Source of the DNA: Brachycybe producta
Lineage: Eukaryota; Arthropoda; Diplopoda; Playtdesmida; Andrognathidae
Direction: 5' to 3'
NCBI GenBank assembly: GCA_036925085.1
Contig: JAUPFP010000037.1
Span: 516,001 to 580,000 of the forward strand
Length of the DNA stretch: 64,000 bases
Shown here: positions 33,455 to 46,100 of the stretch, in pieces
Numbering within the stretch: the stretch's first letter is position 1
Layout of the letters: the number at the start of each line of letters is the position of its first letter
Notes under the pieces: model-generated
Databases searched by the model: none
What the model was told of the DNA's origin: nothing
Seen by the model: only the letters and a program-made list of their open reading frames with translations
Made by a program: the position numbers and the translations under genes

Positions 33455-33797
33455 TGACTGTCTTTCAAAAGCAAAACTAAAAAAAAACTAGAAAGTGTTT
33501 TAGAAACTAGAATGATACCTGAATCACTTAAATTAGTATTTTCATGTTGATAATATTTTTCAAAATAAGCTTTTTATAGACAAAAATTAAAAAAATATCG
33601 TCTGCTTAAAGTTGAGTTATTTTTAAACTGACATAAAAAGCTTATTTTGAAAGATACTCTTATGATAATACCCTGAAGTGATTGAGCTACCCTTCTAGTT
33701 TCTAAAACGTATTCATTTTTTTTTTTTCATTTCGCACGTGAAAACGAAATAATCAAGAGTTCGAGTGGCCCCGTTTACAAATTAAAACAACCTTAAT
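33455..33797. mobile_element. F1 MITE, nearly complete
   Basis: GTGTTTTAGAAACTAGAATG, TTTTCATGTTGATAATATTT, GTCTGCTTAAAGTTGAGTTA, GTGATTGAGCTACCCTTCTA and the end AAATTAAAACAACCTTAA. Confidence 0.78.
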
Positions 33798-34181
33798 AAT
33801 ATAATTAATATTATTTCAATTATAATTTTCAATAAATTATTAATATTTAAAAAAAAATATCTGATTTTGTTGAAGAAGAAAAAAAAACCGTGATTTAAAG
33901 GCCTAAATAATGAAAAATTTCAATTCTCAATTAATTATCCTGTTTAAATTCAAACAAAGAGGTGTGGCTATTTCAAGTATCAAATTCAAGGTGAAATTTG
34001 ACGAAAATAACCAAGACTAGACAATGTATTTTAGTGATTAATCTTTCAGAAATAAACCTTTTATGACTGATTTGTTAATAAACTATCATAAAATGGCTCT
34101 TTTTTTGGCGTCCAAAATTAAAGAAAACAACTTGACATTTCAACTTCAACCCTCTCTGAAAAGCGTTACTACATAATACAG

Positions 34182-34427
34182 TCGCCTCACTATAAGTTGA
34201 ACAAGCTTGTGACGTCAGAGGAGTTGACCAAAAAAGTTAAGGTTGTGTCATTATGTCTGATAAAAAAAGAGATAATAACAAAAGTACTCAAATAACCTTT
34301 TGTTTTAAATTATTGAAAACTTTTGCTATATAATCCCCCTTTTGTGTCAAACAAAATGAAACAATTATACAATTTTGATCAACCCATATGACGTCATAAG
34401 CTTCATATTACAGTAAGGTGACTGTAA
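34182..34427. mobile_element. Mariner/pogo-type MITE
   Basis: Ends CAGTCGCCTCACTATAA and TTACAGTAAGGTGACTG are imperfect inverted repeats flanked by TA on both sides. It contains two TGACGTCA palindromes. No transposase. Confidence 0.65.
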
Positions 34428-34447
34428 AAAAACCTTGTTTTATTGAC

Positions 34448-34643
34448 AGGCAGTTAGAAATCGGTCAAAACTTCAGTTGGCTCCGCCCTTGTTATGACGA
34501 CCGGCAACGTCTAATTGGCTGGTTATGTAGTCTGACAAGGGCGGAGCATGTGACGTCAGACTACATAACCAGCCAATTAGAAGTTGCCAGTCGTCATAAC
34601 AAGGGCGGAGCCAACTGAAGTTCTGACCGATTTCTAACTGCCT
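34448..34643. mobile_element. Long hairpin MITE, GGCGGAGC family (copy 2)
   Basis: Arms of about 88 bp, 34448-34535 and 34554-34643, are nearly perfect reverse complements (AGGCAGTTAGAAATCGGTCA; GGCTCCGCCCTTGTTATGAC) around an 18-base loop containing TGTGACGT. This is the best preserved hairpin of the family and may be young. Confidence 0.88.
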
Positions 34644-34762
34644 ATGTTTTATTGAGTGTTCTTCAACACTGAATGTTAGAACCCTGCTCAGAGAGTTGAA
34701 GTTCCAAGTGTCCTTCTTGAATTTGGATATAAATCTATAAAATTATTATTTATCAAGTGTTA

Positions 34763-35162
34763 AGGTAGTTTTAAAGTGTAAAACGCCCCTCAAACTCTAG
34801 TTATCCTGTCTTTTAAGTGCAAAATTAAGTGAAATATGAGTTTTAGAAACTGGAAGGGTAAATCAATCCCTTAATGGGTATTTAAAGCACTTTTAATAGT
34901 TGTATTAAGTCTTTTAGGAAACTAGAAGGGTAGCTCAATCATTTAAGCTTATTTTCATGTTGATATCTTTCAAAATAAGCTTTTTATATGAGGTTAAAAA
35001 TTATCCAATTTTAAGCAGACGATATTGCTTAATATTTATGTATAAAAAGTTTATTTTGAAAGATATCAATATGAAAATATTCTTGAGTGATTCAGCTATA
35101 CCCTTCTAGTATCTAAAACACTTTCTAGTTTCTGATAATTTTGCTCTTCTGAAAGACAGAAA
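34763..35162. mobile_element. F1 MITE with partly duplicated left arm
   Basis: TTAAGGTAGTTTTAAAGTGT starts the element. GAAACTGGAAGGGTAAATCA and later GAAACTAGAAGGGTAGCTCA show the same arm segment twice. The right arm is AAAGATATCAATATGAAAAT to TTCTGAAAGACAGAAAG. Confidence 0.75.
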
Positions 35163-35997
35163 GCTGCTCCATGTCGAAATGGCCCCCCAAAACACACACA
35201 CCTTCTTTGACCCAGGGTTACAAATGAAAAACAAAAACCATTTCCAATCGTGAAAGGAAATCTGTGACGTCAATGATCGACGTCACAACGATCAAAATTG
35301 ACCAGAAAATCATCATCATCATCATTAATTTTATAATCATTATTATTAAGAGCTCATATGAGCAAACAAATCATAAATACGATTTCTTAAAATGAAAGAC
35401 AACAAAACCCAAAGGTTAATATGATTTAAAGCTCCCTTTTTTTTCCATTCAATTAAAGTATTAAAACAACATTAAGTTTTCATTTTAATTATCTCTTTAT
35501 ATTTTATCCATTCAGAATGTCCCAAATCATTTGAAGACAGCAGTTAATTAATTAGAGATTTTTTTAAGATTTATTTTTCTTATTGTTTTTTTTTCTCTCT
35601 CTCTCTCTCTCTCTCTAAACTAATAGATTGTTATATTCTGAGTGTCTAGTTTATTAATTAAATTAAGTTAATTAAGTGACAGAAATGAATTTAAAAAAAA
35701 AACGCCTTGAAAATTTTTTCTCTTTTTAAAATGATTTAAATAAACAAAATTTTATATTAATTTAAACACGATTAATTATAAGGTTAATAATTAATATAAG
35801 GTTTTTTTTTAAGGAAAAAAAAATTCAGTTATAACCAGAGTTAAATAAATCAATAATAGTCTAGTATTAATTAGATGGAAATTCCAAAATGTGTCCCGAC
35901 CATGAAAGAGTGAGAGAGAGGGGATGAGACGAGAGGGCGGGGCCAAAAAGGGGGTCACGTGCCCATCGTGTTACAGGCTGTCTCTAAAGTTGCAATC

Positions 35998-36007
35998 ATG
36001 AATACAG
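35998..36007 (+). other. Possible short first coding exon (ATG AAT ACA G)
   Basis: An ATG follows about 60 bp downstream of a GC-rich patch with an Sp1-like GGGCGGGGCC and an E-box CACGTG, and is followed at once by a donor GTATTT. No downstream exon was found, so this is weak. Confidence 0.2.
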
Positions 36008-37775
36008 GTATTTTTTTTTGTTAAGTAAACAAAAATAAGTTTTAACAATTTTTTTATAAAAATTTCTCATAATTTAAAGTATTTTTTTCTCTCATTTTTT
36101 AATCAATTTTCAGAAAACATAATAATAATAATGATACTAATAATAATAAATTAATAAATAAGTACAAAACAAAGTTGTTAAAAACTTTAAAAATGAAATA
36201 TTTAAACCAAAATTTAAAGAAATTATAAAATAAAAGAAAAAAATTAAGAAAAAATAGTGAAAAATAATGAAAATTTCCACACAAAAAAAATACCTAAAAA
36301 CCGTCTCTTAAATTTTTCATTATTATTTTTTTAATTTTGATTTATTTATTTTTTAATAAAATTTCTTTTCAACAAAGTTTTGAAAAACATCTTCACAATT
36401 TCAATTTTTCTGTCCTTATGCCTTGTTTCCACTGAGGCGAAAATAAGAACTTTTTGAAAATTTCAACTGGTGAAAAATAGAAGAAACGTGCCCCCCCCCC
36501 CCGGCCCATTCACTATCATAGGAAAAGTTCAATCTTCAAAAAAGTTCTAATTTTCGCCCCAGTGGAAACAAGGCAGAACTTACAGTCTGTTTCCATTAGA
36601 TTAAAATTTATTTTACCCCCCAACTATTTTGACCTACTGAAAACAGGGCATTAGAAAGTAATAACACGTCAATGACTGATGCAATCAATGAATAACAGCG
36701 CCATCTAGCAAACAGCTACGTAAACAGTTTCACTTTTCTTTTATTCATATAAAAATATAACCGGTTTCTTTTTGTACGTCATTAAACAGCTGTTTAGATT
36801 TCTTTTTAAATTAATTTTACGCTTCGTCATTTTTTTGACGTTAAATTTCCTCATATAATTTTATAAAATCAACCAATAATATTGATTTATTAAAAAAAAA
36901 AATGATTCCTCATCTGTGTCAATATTTAAAAAGAAATTGAATAAATTAAACACTTATTGTCTATTGTATTATTTGAGTAATGATTCTGATGAAATTCAGC
37001 TAAGAGTTATAATAAAAAAAAAATGGGAGGCGGAAAGAAATTTGAGCCCTAAAGGAGAAAGTTGGCAAGGCCCCTTAATGAGGAGGGCCTCGCGCGGGTC
37101 AGATAGAGGGCGCTCTTTAATTCTGAGAAAACGAGGGTTAAAAAAAGAGTGAGAGGAAGTATATAATTAGTAGTTTATTACAAAATAAAACAATGTAATT
37201 CAATTAACTTTCCGTATGCAATTATTATAATATACATTACGAAACAATCTTACCTATTAGGATATGAAAATGACGTCACAGCAGCGATTGGACTATATTT
37301 CCAGTCATAACTAATCGATTATCAACCCCTCCTTCTCCTCCCCCCCCCCCTTTTTAACCCAATTTTATCCCCTTCTTTAAAACGATTTATAAGCACAAAA
37401 ATAGCATCACATAATTGAAATAACAGCACACAAAAAAATAACAGAAAAAAACACGTCAAAAAATAAAAAAAAAAAAACGGAAAACTTACCGGTAGATAAG
37501 AAAAGACATTTTTTTTTTTCGTTAATTTTGGTTCACCAGGCGCTAGTAATCGATCACAACGATACTAAAGATAAATTTACCTGAAGAGATAAGAAAATTT
37601 TTCCATTAATGAACGAAGAGAGCACGCACGAGAGACACGTGCCCTATTCCGTATGTATGATGCGAACTGAATTGAAAAAGAAATAATTAACAAAAAAAAT
37701 GTATTATGTAAGAATATATTACCCGCTGTCAAATTTACTGTCAAAAAAAGGCGGCGACAAATCTCCAGTTTCACA

Positions 37776-37847
37776 ATGAACGACAGCCGACAGGAAGAGA
37801 AACCGCCGGCTTTTGGCTCCTTCTGGTTCCAGTGCTGCCACTCAGCG
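37776..37847 (+). CDS. Possible orphan first coding exon, 24 codons
   Basis: An ATG starts a short, relatively GC-rich open stretch, MNDSRQEEKPPAFGSFWF then QCCHSA, ending at a donor GTAACT in phase 0. A GGCGGCGAC motif lies 25 bp upstream. I do not recognise the protein and found no further exon in the window. Its base composition stands out from the AT-rich surroundings. It may be chance. Confidence 0.25.
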
Positions 37848-40169
37848 GTAACTTCGAGAAATATACCAATCACTAAGAAGGCATTTAACAAATAAAACAC
37901 TGAAATGCTTACAGCTGTTTAGAAAAACGGTCAGCTAATGAATGTATTTCATTATTTAATAATTTTGCTGAAAAAAAAATTACTTGTAATAATATTAAAT
38001 TACATTTTATTAGTATTACAGTTAAATACTGAACTATAATTTTCTAAATAAATAGTAGGATTAAAGCAAAAATATATATATATTTTTTTTTTTACTAAAA
38101 ATAACTGGATAAATATCCCTTATAGAAAATGGCAACCGTTTCCGTAGAATAACAATTTATTTTCCCTGATAGAAAATGGAGGGAAAAAAAAAAAGGCGTC
38201 ATTTTTAGCTCAGTTTTTGTATTCAAGTATGTAATTATGCGCGTATGTATATTACAATAGCAAAATACAAAGAAATTTTGAAGCATAAGGCGAGTATGGA
38301 AGATGAAACATAGGGTAAACTAATAAGGCGGTTTGAACCAATTACAATTCAATGTGAAACGCTGTCATATTTGTACACTAATATAAGAATTCAAACTAAA
38401 GAGGTCATGTCAACTAAAATAATGTCATTTTGGCCACCAATTGGCAGCACTTGTCAGTTAGCAAGTTTTTCCATGTAAAAAAAAATACACCGTGGTTCAA
38501 AATAAAATATAATACAAAATTTAAAATTTATAAATTGTAAAAATTAAAATGTTAATTTTCTTTAAATATAAATAATAATACATTTTTTTTATGTACATTT
38601 CCAATATGAAATTAGTATTATTAAATATTTAATTAACAAAAACTAAATACAAATTAAAACTTATGTTTTCCAAAATTATTTTTAATTAAAAAATATATAT
38701 ATTTACGATTTAGTACAAATAACTTCAGTAATAATTCCAATTAGTTCTGACTTTTGTTTTAAACCACGATGTAAAAATAAGTCATTACAAAATATCAATT
38801 TGCAATCAATTTAATAAAATTATTAATTGAGACAGAGAGGGAAAAGAGAGAGAGAGAGAGAGAAAGTGCAAAATAAAACATGATAACATTTTGCAATAGT
38901 TGTTTCAAAAACGTTTAAATGTTGCAACTTGTGTGTCATCACCAAGTTGTTATTTATTATTATTTCAGAACTCAAATTATAATAAGACTATACATACAGT
39001 TTTATATGAATTAATAATAATATATGGTATATAAGTATACAAAACAATTTATGTACAGACAATAAAGAAAAGAAAAAAATAATGAAATATAATCGGCAAT
39101 TTTCAAAGTTATTATTTCAACTCAAAAATCTGAGAAAAAAATTTAAACTAATTTAATATATGTACAAAACAATTTTTCAATGCAAAAAAATATTTCAGTC
39201 ATCAGAAGACGAAATAATAATAAAGGTTTCTTTTTTGAAAAATTCACTTTATAAAACCAAACAGTCTTTCTTGCAAAAAAAAAAATTTCTATAAAGAAAT
39301 GGTTTTTCTTGAAACAAAAAAAAATCAATTTTAAGGTGAACAAAATTAAGATTTTTTTTTCCAATCAAAAAGACTATTTAGAGGCTAGAGTTCTCTCAAG
39401 AGGTTAAGGATCAATTCTTCTAAATTTTAACCTCTAAAAATTCACTTTGACTGAAAGAATCATAATTTTTTATGCCTTAGAAATTATTTTAAATATTTTT
39501 TTTCTTGAAAAGTAAAAACAAAAAAAAAATTTTAAGGCAAAAAAAAAAATTAACCTTTCTTCAATCAGAAAGGCTGTTTAGAGGCTAATTTATAGCCTCT
39601 AAAAAGACCCTTTTTGATTGAAAAATATCATGATTTTGTATTGTCGTAGAAAACATTTTTATTTTTTTAAAAAAATAAATCTTCAAAAAAAATTTCTAAC
39701 AAAAAAAACAACATTTTTTCCAGTAAATTTTGTTATCAATTAAAACTAAATTTTTAATAAAAATGAACCAAAAAAAAAATAAGAAATTACCAAAACACTT
39801 TCCAGATTGACAAATTCAAACTTTTGTCGAAATTTCTTTCTGCAAATAAAATAAATTAAAACAAAATCGAAAAAAAAAAGATACTAAAAAAAAAACGAAA
39901 AGAAAAATCATGAAAATAAAATCACAAAATGAAAAAGAGGAAATTTTTTATCGGCCACAAACCCAAAAAAAAAGTCACCGACGACCGACCGACATCCAGA
40001 CGTTCACAAGAGACTTGCCGCAACATGGGCTAACAGCAACTGTAGCAGTTCAAATTTTATGTCAATCAACAACAAAATAATTACATAAAAATACAAACGA
40101 AATCAAAATGATTTCTTTGTTATTGTTTTTTTTTTTTCTTTTCTTCGTAAATTAATGAATATCAAATAT

Positions 40170-43100
40170 TCACTCTTGTTTCAAAATTACTTCTGCTGGT
40201 GGGACGGAGGTCAATTGAGCGTGACTCAACGCCTCTTCAGGAATGTGGTCCTCGGGATCAACACCAATTTCTTCCTCTTTTACTCCTTCCTCTTCCTCCT
40301 CCTCCTCCTCCTGTTCCTCTCCCTCCTCCTGTTCGGCCTCGATGTGAGATTCGATAACATGTGTTTCTGTCGTTTCTGTATCTTGGTTCGAAGATCCAAC
40401 GGGACCCATTTTCAAATGACTGGCCAGAATCGGAAACTTCTCTTCATGGTTTTCTGCCTCAACGTTAAATACCTAAACGAGAACAATTACTACAACATTT
40501 GTGGTGAGAACTTAATCTTTTATATTATAAGCAGCCATTTGCAAAACAGGCAAATGTAAGAGAATTTAGTAAAAAAAAATAGAACTCTAGGTGCCTCACT
40601 TGCACGAACAACTTTAATAAGAAGAAATTGAAAGCGTTTTAGAAACTAGAAGAGTAAATGTAAATCACAAAAAATAGGATTTTCATGTTGATATAATTTG
40701 AATAATTCTCACTTTAAGCTGTTTTTTTTTTTCAGTTTAAGATGTTTTATGGTTCATTTTGAACTTTGGTTATTCTACATTTCAGAAACATTTAAGTACT
40801 AGTGGGGTAACCCGCCATAAATGACGGGAGCAAAATTCACAGGCAATTGTGCCCAGCATTAGAATTTCTTTTCCTCCGCCCTTTTATGACGTCAGACCAA
40901 GTAACAAACCCAATTAGAAATTGATAACGTTCATAAAAGGGCTGAGCAAAAGAAATTCTAATGCTGAGCACAATTGCCCGTGATAAACTCTGGTTTAATT
41001 TTGCTACTATTATCCCCTCCCCTTTTTATATTTGAAAGAGAAAATGAGTTTTTCATTTTCTCTGGTGTGCGCATGCGCGTCGGTTGTTCCTTTTTTACTT
41101 CTATCATTTCAATTTCAGTTATCCCCTAGCCCATTATTCCCCTCCACGTATCTCTCTCTCCCCCCTTCTACACTTTCCACCCTTTTCCCCTCTCCAATTT
41201 AATATCATGGGGTTCTTGGATGGGGAGTGTGCAACATATAGTTGACCTTGAGAGAAAAAAAAGCGGTTCATTTATTCATTTAAATTTATATAAATTCTGA
41301 CGTCCTTCAAGGTTTTTGTCTTTGTTTGTACAGCGTTAGGTCAGACAAACAGAAAGACGGGGCTTAATATATATATAATTTTAGAAACTAGAATGATAGA
41401 TGAATCATTTTGAGACTTATTTTCATGTTGATATCTTTCACAATAAACTTTTCATTGACACATAATATTAAAGTTGGGTCATTTGAAAACTGCCGTAAAA
41501 GTTTATTTTGAAAGATATAAAAATAAAAATACTCCCTTAAGTGATTGAACTATCTTTCTAGTTTATAAAACAATTTTACTTCTGAAAGACAAAATAACCA
41601 GAGTTGACTTTTACGAAAATGATATAAAAAAGAAATATTCAAAAACTTAAAAAATGGTTACTTTTGAAACTGTCTTAAAATATGTATTTTCAAAAATATA
41701 ACCATGAAAATACAGCTTACGACATTCAGTTACTCTTCTAGTTTGTAAAAACACTTTCAGGTAAAGTTGTTTTTCAAGAAACTGTGTCGATAGTGACACA
41801 GTGTTCTATTCACATTTTAGCCCATACACTTTCAAGTTTTTCTTAATTTTGCTCTTCTGAAAGACAGAATAATCAAGAGTTCAAGAGGCGTTTACACTTT
41901 TAAAGAAATCTAAAGATTGACCAAAATAAGTTAAGAAATGTTCAAACTGCATTGAAACGTTTATTTTCTAAAGAGATAGCAACAGGAAAATACTTTTTAT
42001 GTCATTCAATTACTCTTCCAGTTTCTAAAACACTTCAGTTAAAGTTGATTTTCAAGAAAACTGTGGTGTCGATAGCGTTCTATACACATTTTAGCTCGTA
42101 GCATATTTGATTACCTGCGAAGATATTTCTTGTGACATGTCGTCCAGAACGGGAAAAACAAACTGTGCCTGAGTCATAACACCGTCAATCTGCTGCTGAA
42201 AAACAGAAGCATCCGTGACGTGTACTTCGTGTCCCTCCGAGATCAAGTGTACGGACGCCGTCTCTTGGCTATCCTGCCCTTCCGTAGTAAGTACGACTTG
42301 TAAAGGTAACCGAACAGACTGCATTTTCGTTCCTTGGTTATGAGCCGTCTCCGCAGCCGCTTTACTGACCGCCACCATCCTTTCGGAATGGCTACTGTGA
42401 TCAGCCATGTGAGTGACGAAATTCTCTTTCTTTATCGTTCTAAACGAACACTGGTCACAGCAAAACATGAGACCGTCGTCCATTCCGGGATGTTTATTCT
42501 TCAAGTGCGTCTTGTACGTACTCGACTGAATGCAAGCGTATTCGCAGAACGGACATTTGTAAGGCTTCTCTCCGGAATGGCGCATTTTATGCCTTCGTAA
42601 CGAATTGTGATCAGCAGTACGATAATCACAAGCGTCGCAAGCAAAGGGCTTCTCTCCGGTGTGCTGCCTAATGTGCATCTTCAGCGTGCTACGACACGAT
42701 GCTGCGTAACCGCAATAATTACAAAGATAAGGTCGCATTTTATTGTGAACGGTATCTTTGTGAACACGCAGCATTCGTTTGTCGGAAAAGAAACGATGGC
42801 AGATATCGCATTCGCCACTACGGTAGCTACGATGTTTTGCAGAGTCCAGGTGGATAACCTGTAAAAATAACATCGATAACAATTAGATCCAAGTACCGAA
42901 TGGAGAAAAACACAAAAGATATATAATATATAGAAAAACCACAATTGAGGAGCTTTTTTTTCAAAACACGAGAAGTCCAGTTACTCAAAATGGCTCAGGA
43001 AACGCAAAAAAAAAAACCGAATCCGTTTTACACACAAAAAGTTAGAAAACCTGAATTTGGAGGGGCTTTTATTATGAGATATGTTTTATTTTGGAAAGTA

Positions 43101-46100
43101 AAAGATAACAGGTATCGATTTAACTCTGAAAACTGTTTACAAAAATGTAATAAAATAGGTTTGGCTAAAACATTGATTTAATAAGTTTTGAAAAGAAAAA
43201 AACGTTCCTCAATTTAATTAAATGCCTGAAGTGAGAAAAATAAATGTTTATTTGGAATTTCTGTTAGCAACCTTTTTTTTTTTTTTTTCTAAACAAAAAA
43301 AATAAGTTAAATTATGCAACTTAATTAAAATTTAGGCAATTTGAGCATATTAATTTTGGAACTGATTATTACTGTATTTACAGCACATATGGCATTCATG
43401 TGATATCTAGGGCTCAGATTTGTGTGCAATTTCAAGCAAATGTTTCTTAATTTGTTGTTCAAGTGCAACTGCAATTATGCTTTTTAGAATGAAAAACAAT
43501 GGTTAGAGGGGCTAGATGTCTGGTTACTATCAGTTGTCAACTAAAGTTCCTTGAGAAAAAAATCAATAACTGTTCGGTTGATCTAAATGGGATTATTACT
43601 TCACAATTGGCTCTCGGGCCACACTGGGTATATGTGCTTGACAATGCTTAATGCTGCGTATGGACTTTTATGTCCCTCTGCCATAGGCCTATTTGGCTGC
43701 TAGCAGAGTACTAATTGTAATTGTAATTGAGAAACATTTGCTTGATATTGCGATAAAAGGGATTGGAACCCACAGTTTTGTGTATTTAAAGCAAACTTTT
43801 GGTCATTGTGATGTCATTGTGATAACATTGTAAAATATAAGTTTCAAACTGCCATAAAAAGTTTCCGTTTTTTAACGATATCAACATGAAAATCCCCTCT
43901 TAAGTTACTCTTCTAGTTTTTAAAACATTTTAAAGTATAATAATCTAAATTTCAATTTTGTTCCCTTCTTACAAGTGTTCTTAAATCAAATATTTTAATT
44001 TTCTTTAAAAAAAATATTTAAATAATCAATGCAATGGCAAATATTGACAATATATTGAAATTCAATATTTAATTGAATATTTTTTTAAAAAAAAAATATT
44101 ACGTTAAAAACAACTTGTTTCAAACAATAATCTTTCAATACATCAAATTTTTCAAGTCCGAAAGCAAAAAAAAAAACCAGGATCTTAACTAACCTTATGA
44201 TTTCTAAGTTGTTTACTCGTCTTAAAACCTTTCCCGCAAACATCACAAAGATACGGCCGCTCGTCGCTGTGTATTCTACGGTGAATGTTCATTAACTTGC
44301 CATAACTAAGATATACACGAAACAAAAAGAAACAACAGATTGAGATTCTCATGGTTAAAAAAAAAGTCGTAGTTTAAGTGATTACCTGTATGACTTGTAA
44401 TCACAGAGATCGCAAGTATAAAGTTCCATGTCGATCAGATGAACTCTCCAAAGATGAGCGCTCAGAGTCTTCCAATACTCGAACTTCTCCTTGCATTCGA
44501 AACACTCGAATCCAATGCAACCGTCGGTGTGACACTTACGATGATACTCCAGATTATCAAGAGAACGAAGCCGTACATTACAACCGTTTAGATCGCACCT
44601 ACAAAACAAATGAGACGAAAATATAATCGAGACCGTCGACGTAAAAACGACTTTAACGACTTTCGATTACTTGTTTCCTACGACGGCCACATCGTCTGCA
44701 CCCATCTTGTCTTTGGTAATCTTACGTTTGCCGTAAGGCTTTACATTTTTATTCGATTCACTGGCTTGCGAACCTTCGCCGTCAAACATCATCAATTCAC
44801 ATTCGCTGTCGCTACTTTTTACGTTGTTATTTGCCGATTTTTTCACTTGCCCCTTCTTTTGTAATCAAAACGAAAAAAAGAAGAAGAAAAAAACACCATT
44901 AATGTGACTAATGACGATTAAATAAGATAAATTAAGACTAATTTACATATTCTCAATGTTATTTAAGACTTGTTTGTTTCAAATACAAAAATGTCATTAG
45001 GATACTGATTATTAGAGCCTTTGAGAAGCAACATTACATTGTAGTTAAGTGGGGAAATGTCCTTTGAACTCCATCTTTCAGGAGCAAAATTAAGAGAAAC
45101 TTGAAAGTGTCATAGAAACCAGAATGGTAGTTCAATCACTAAATGATAATTTCATGTTGATATCTTTCAAAATAAATTGTTTATTGCATTTTGAAAATTC
45201 AGAAAATTGTTTTTTTTTTAAATTTCTGCCAATAAAAAGGTTATTTTGAAATATATCAACATGAAAATATTACATGTAATTTCATCTACCGTTCTAGTCT
45301 CCAAAATAATTACGATTTCTTCTTAGAAAGTGTTTTAGAAGTGTTGTAGCGTAGTCCAATCATTTAGGAGTAATTTCATGTTGATTACCTTTCAAAATAA
45401 ACTTTTTATGTCATTTTGAAAACCACCCAACTTTAAGCAGATAATATTTTATAAAAAAAAATTGTCCATAAAAAGTTTATTTTGAACGATATCAACATGA
45501 ATATACTATTAAGTCATTGAAATTACCCTTCTAGTTTCTAATACACTTTCAATTTCTGCTTAATGTTTTTTTTTTATAAATGTAGATTAAACAATTGTTC
45601 ATTTTAACTGCTTTCTTTTTTTAAACTTGTTTATAAACAAAGCGAATAGCCACCATATCACCACTTAAGGTGGCTGAATAGATATTCATTTTGCTTTTGT
45701 CACCACCGGACGGCGCCACTGCAGTGGCTAATGCTACTCTCGGAATTCTCCATACACGTTTTTGTCACGTTTGTGTTTTTCGTTTTCTATCATCAACATC
45801 ATCGACTTCAGATATTTCTCCTTACTTTAGGTTTCTTAAATAAGTTCGGTTCCATCGAATCTCCGTTTTCGTTGTCTCCTTTCAGCTTCTTTTTCTTTTT
45901 CGGTGGTCCCCTTGACGACTTTACAATCTGAACACCTTCTTCTTTACCCGACTGCTGTTGCATTATGATCGATTGAAGCGACCCCGATGGCGCAAACAAG
46001 AACTGACCGTGCTGATGCATAGCAGGCAAAGGTTCTCCGCTCTCGTTCGACAGAACCAACGGCTCCAACTGAATGTTACCGGCCGACAGATGATGAGTAT

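Larger units (their letters stand above)
34130..34725. repeat. F6 repeat hosting two other elements
   Basis: The left end TTTCAACTTCAACCCTCTCT and the right end CTCAGAGAGTTGAAGTTCCA are an inverted pair. Between them lie a TA-flanked mariner-type MITE and a long hairpin, listed separately. Confidence 0.55.
35163..40169. other. Gene-poor AT-rich spacer with possible promoter patches
   Basis: Holds a (CT)n run near 35597-35617, a GC-rich patch with GGGCGGGGCC and CACGTG near 35936-35962, poly-C runs near 36491 and 37341, a (GA)n run near 38850, and F5 palindromes at 39359-39480 and 39555-39640. Two possible first exons at 35998 and 37776 are listed separately. No complete gene recognised. Confidence 0.4.

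Noticed and set aside
37577-37900. Minus-strand ORF of 107 codons with hydrophobic parts
   Set aside because: No homology recognised; it overlaps a GC-richer patch better explained as a plus-strand first exon or promoter.
40155-40559. Plus-strand ORF of 134 codons
   Set aside because: It is antisense to the last exon of zinc-finger gene A; its Leu and Phe runs mirror the poly-Glu tail on the minus strand.
42945-43181. Plus-strand ORF starting MRSFFFKTREV
   Set aside because: Lies in a zinc-finger gene A intron, has AT-rich codons and no recognisable domain.
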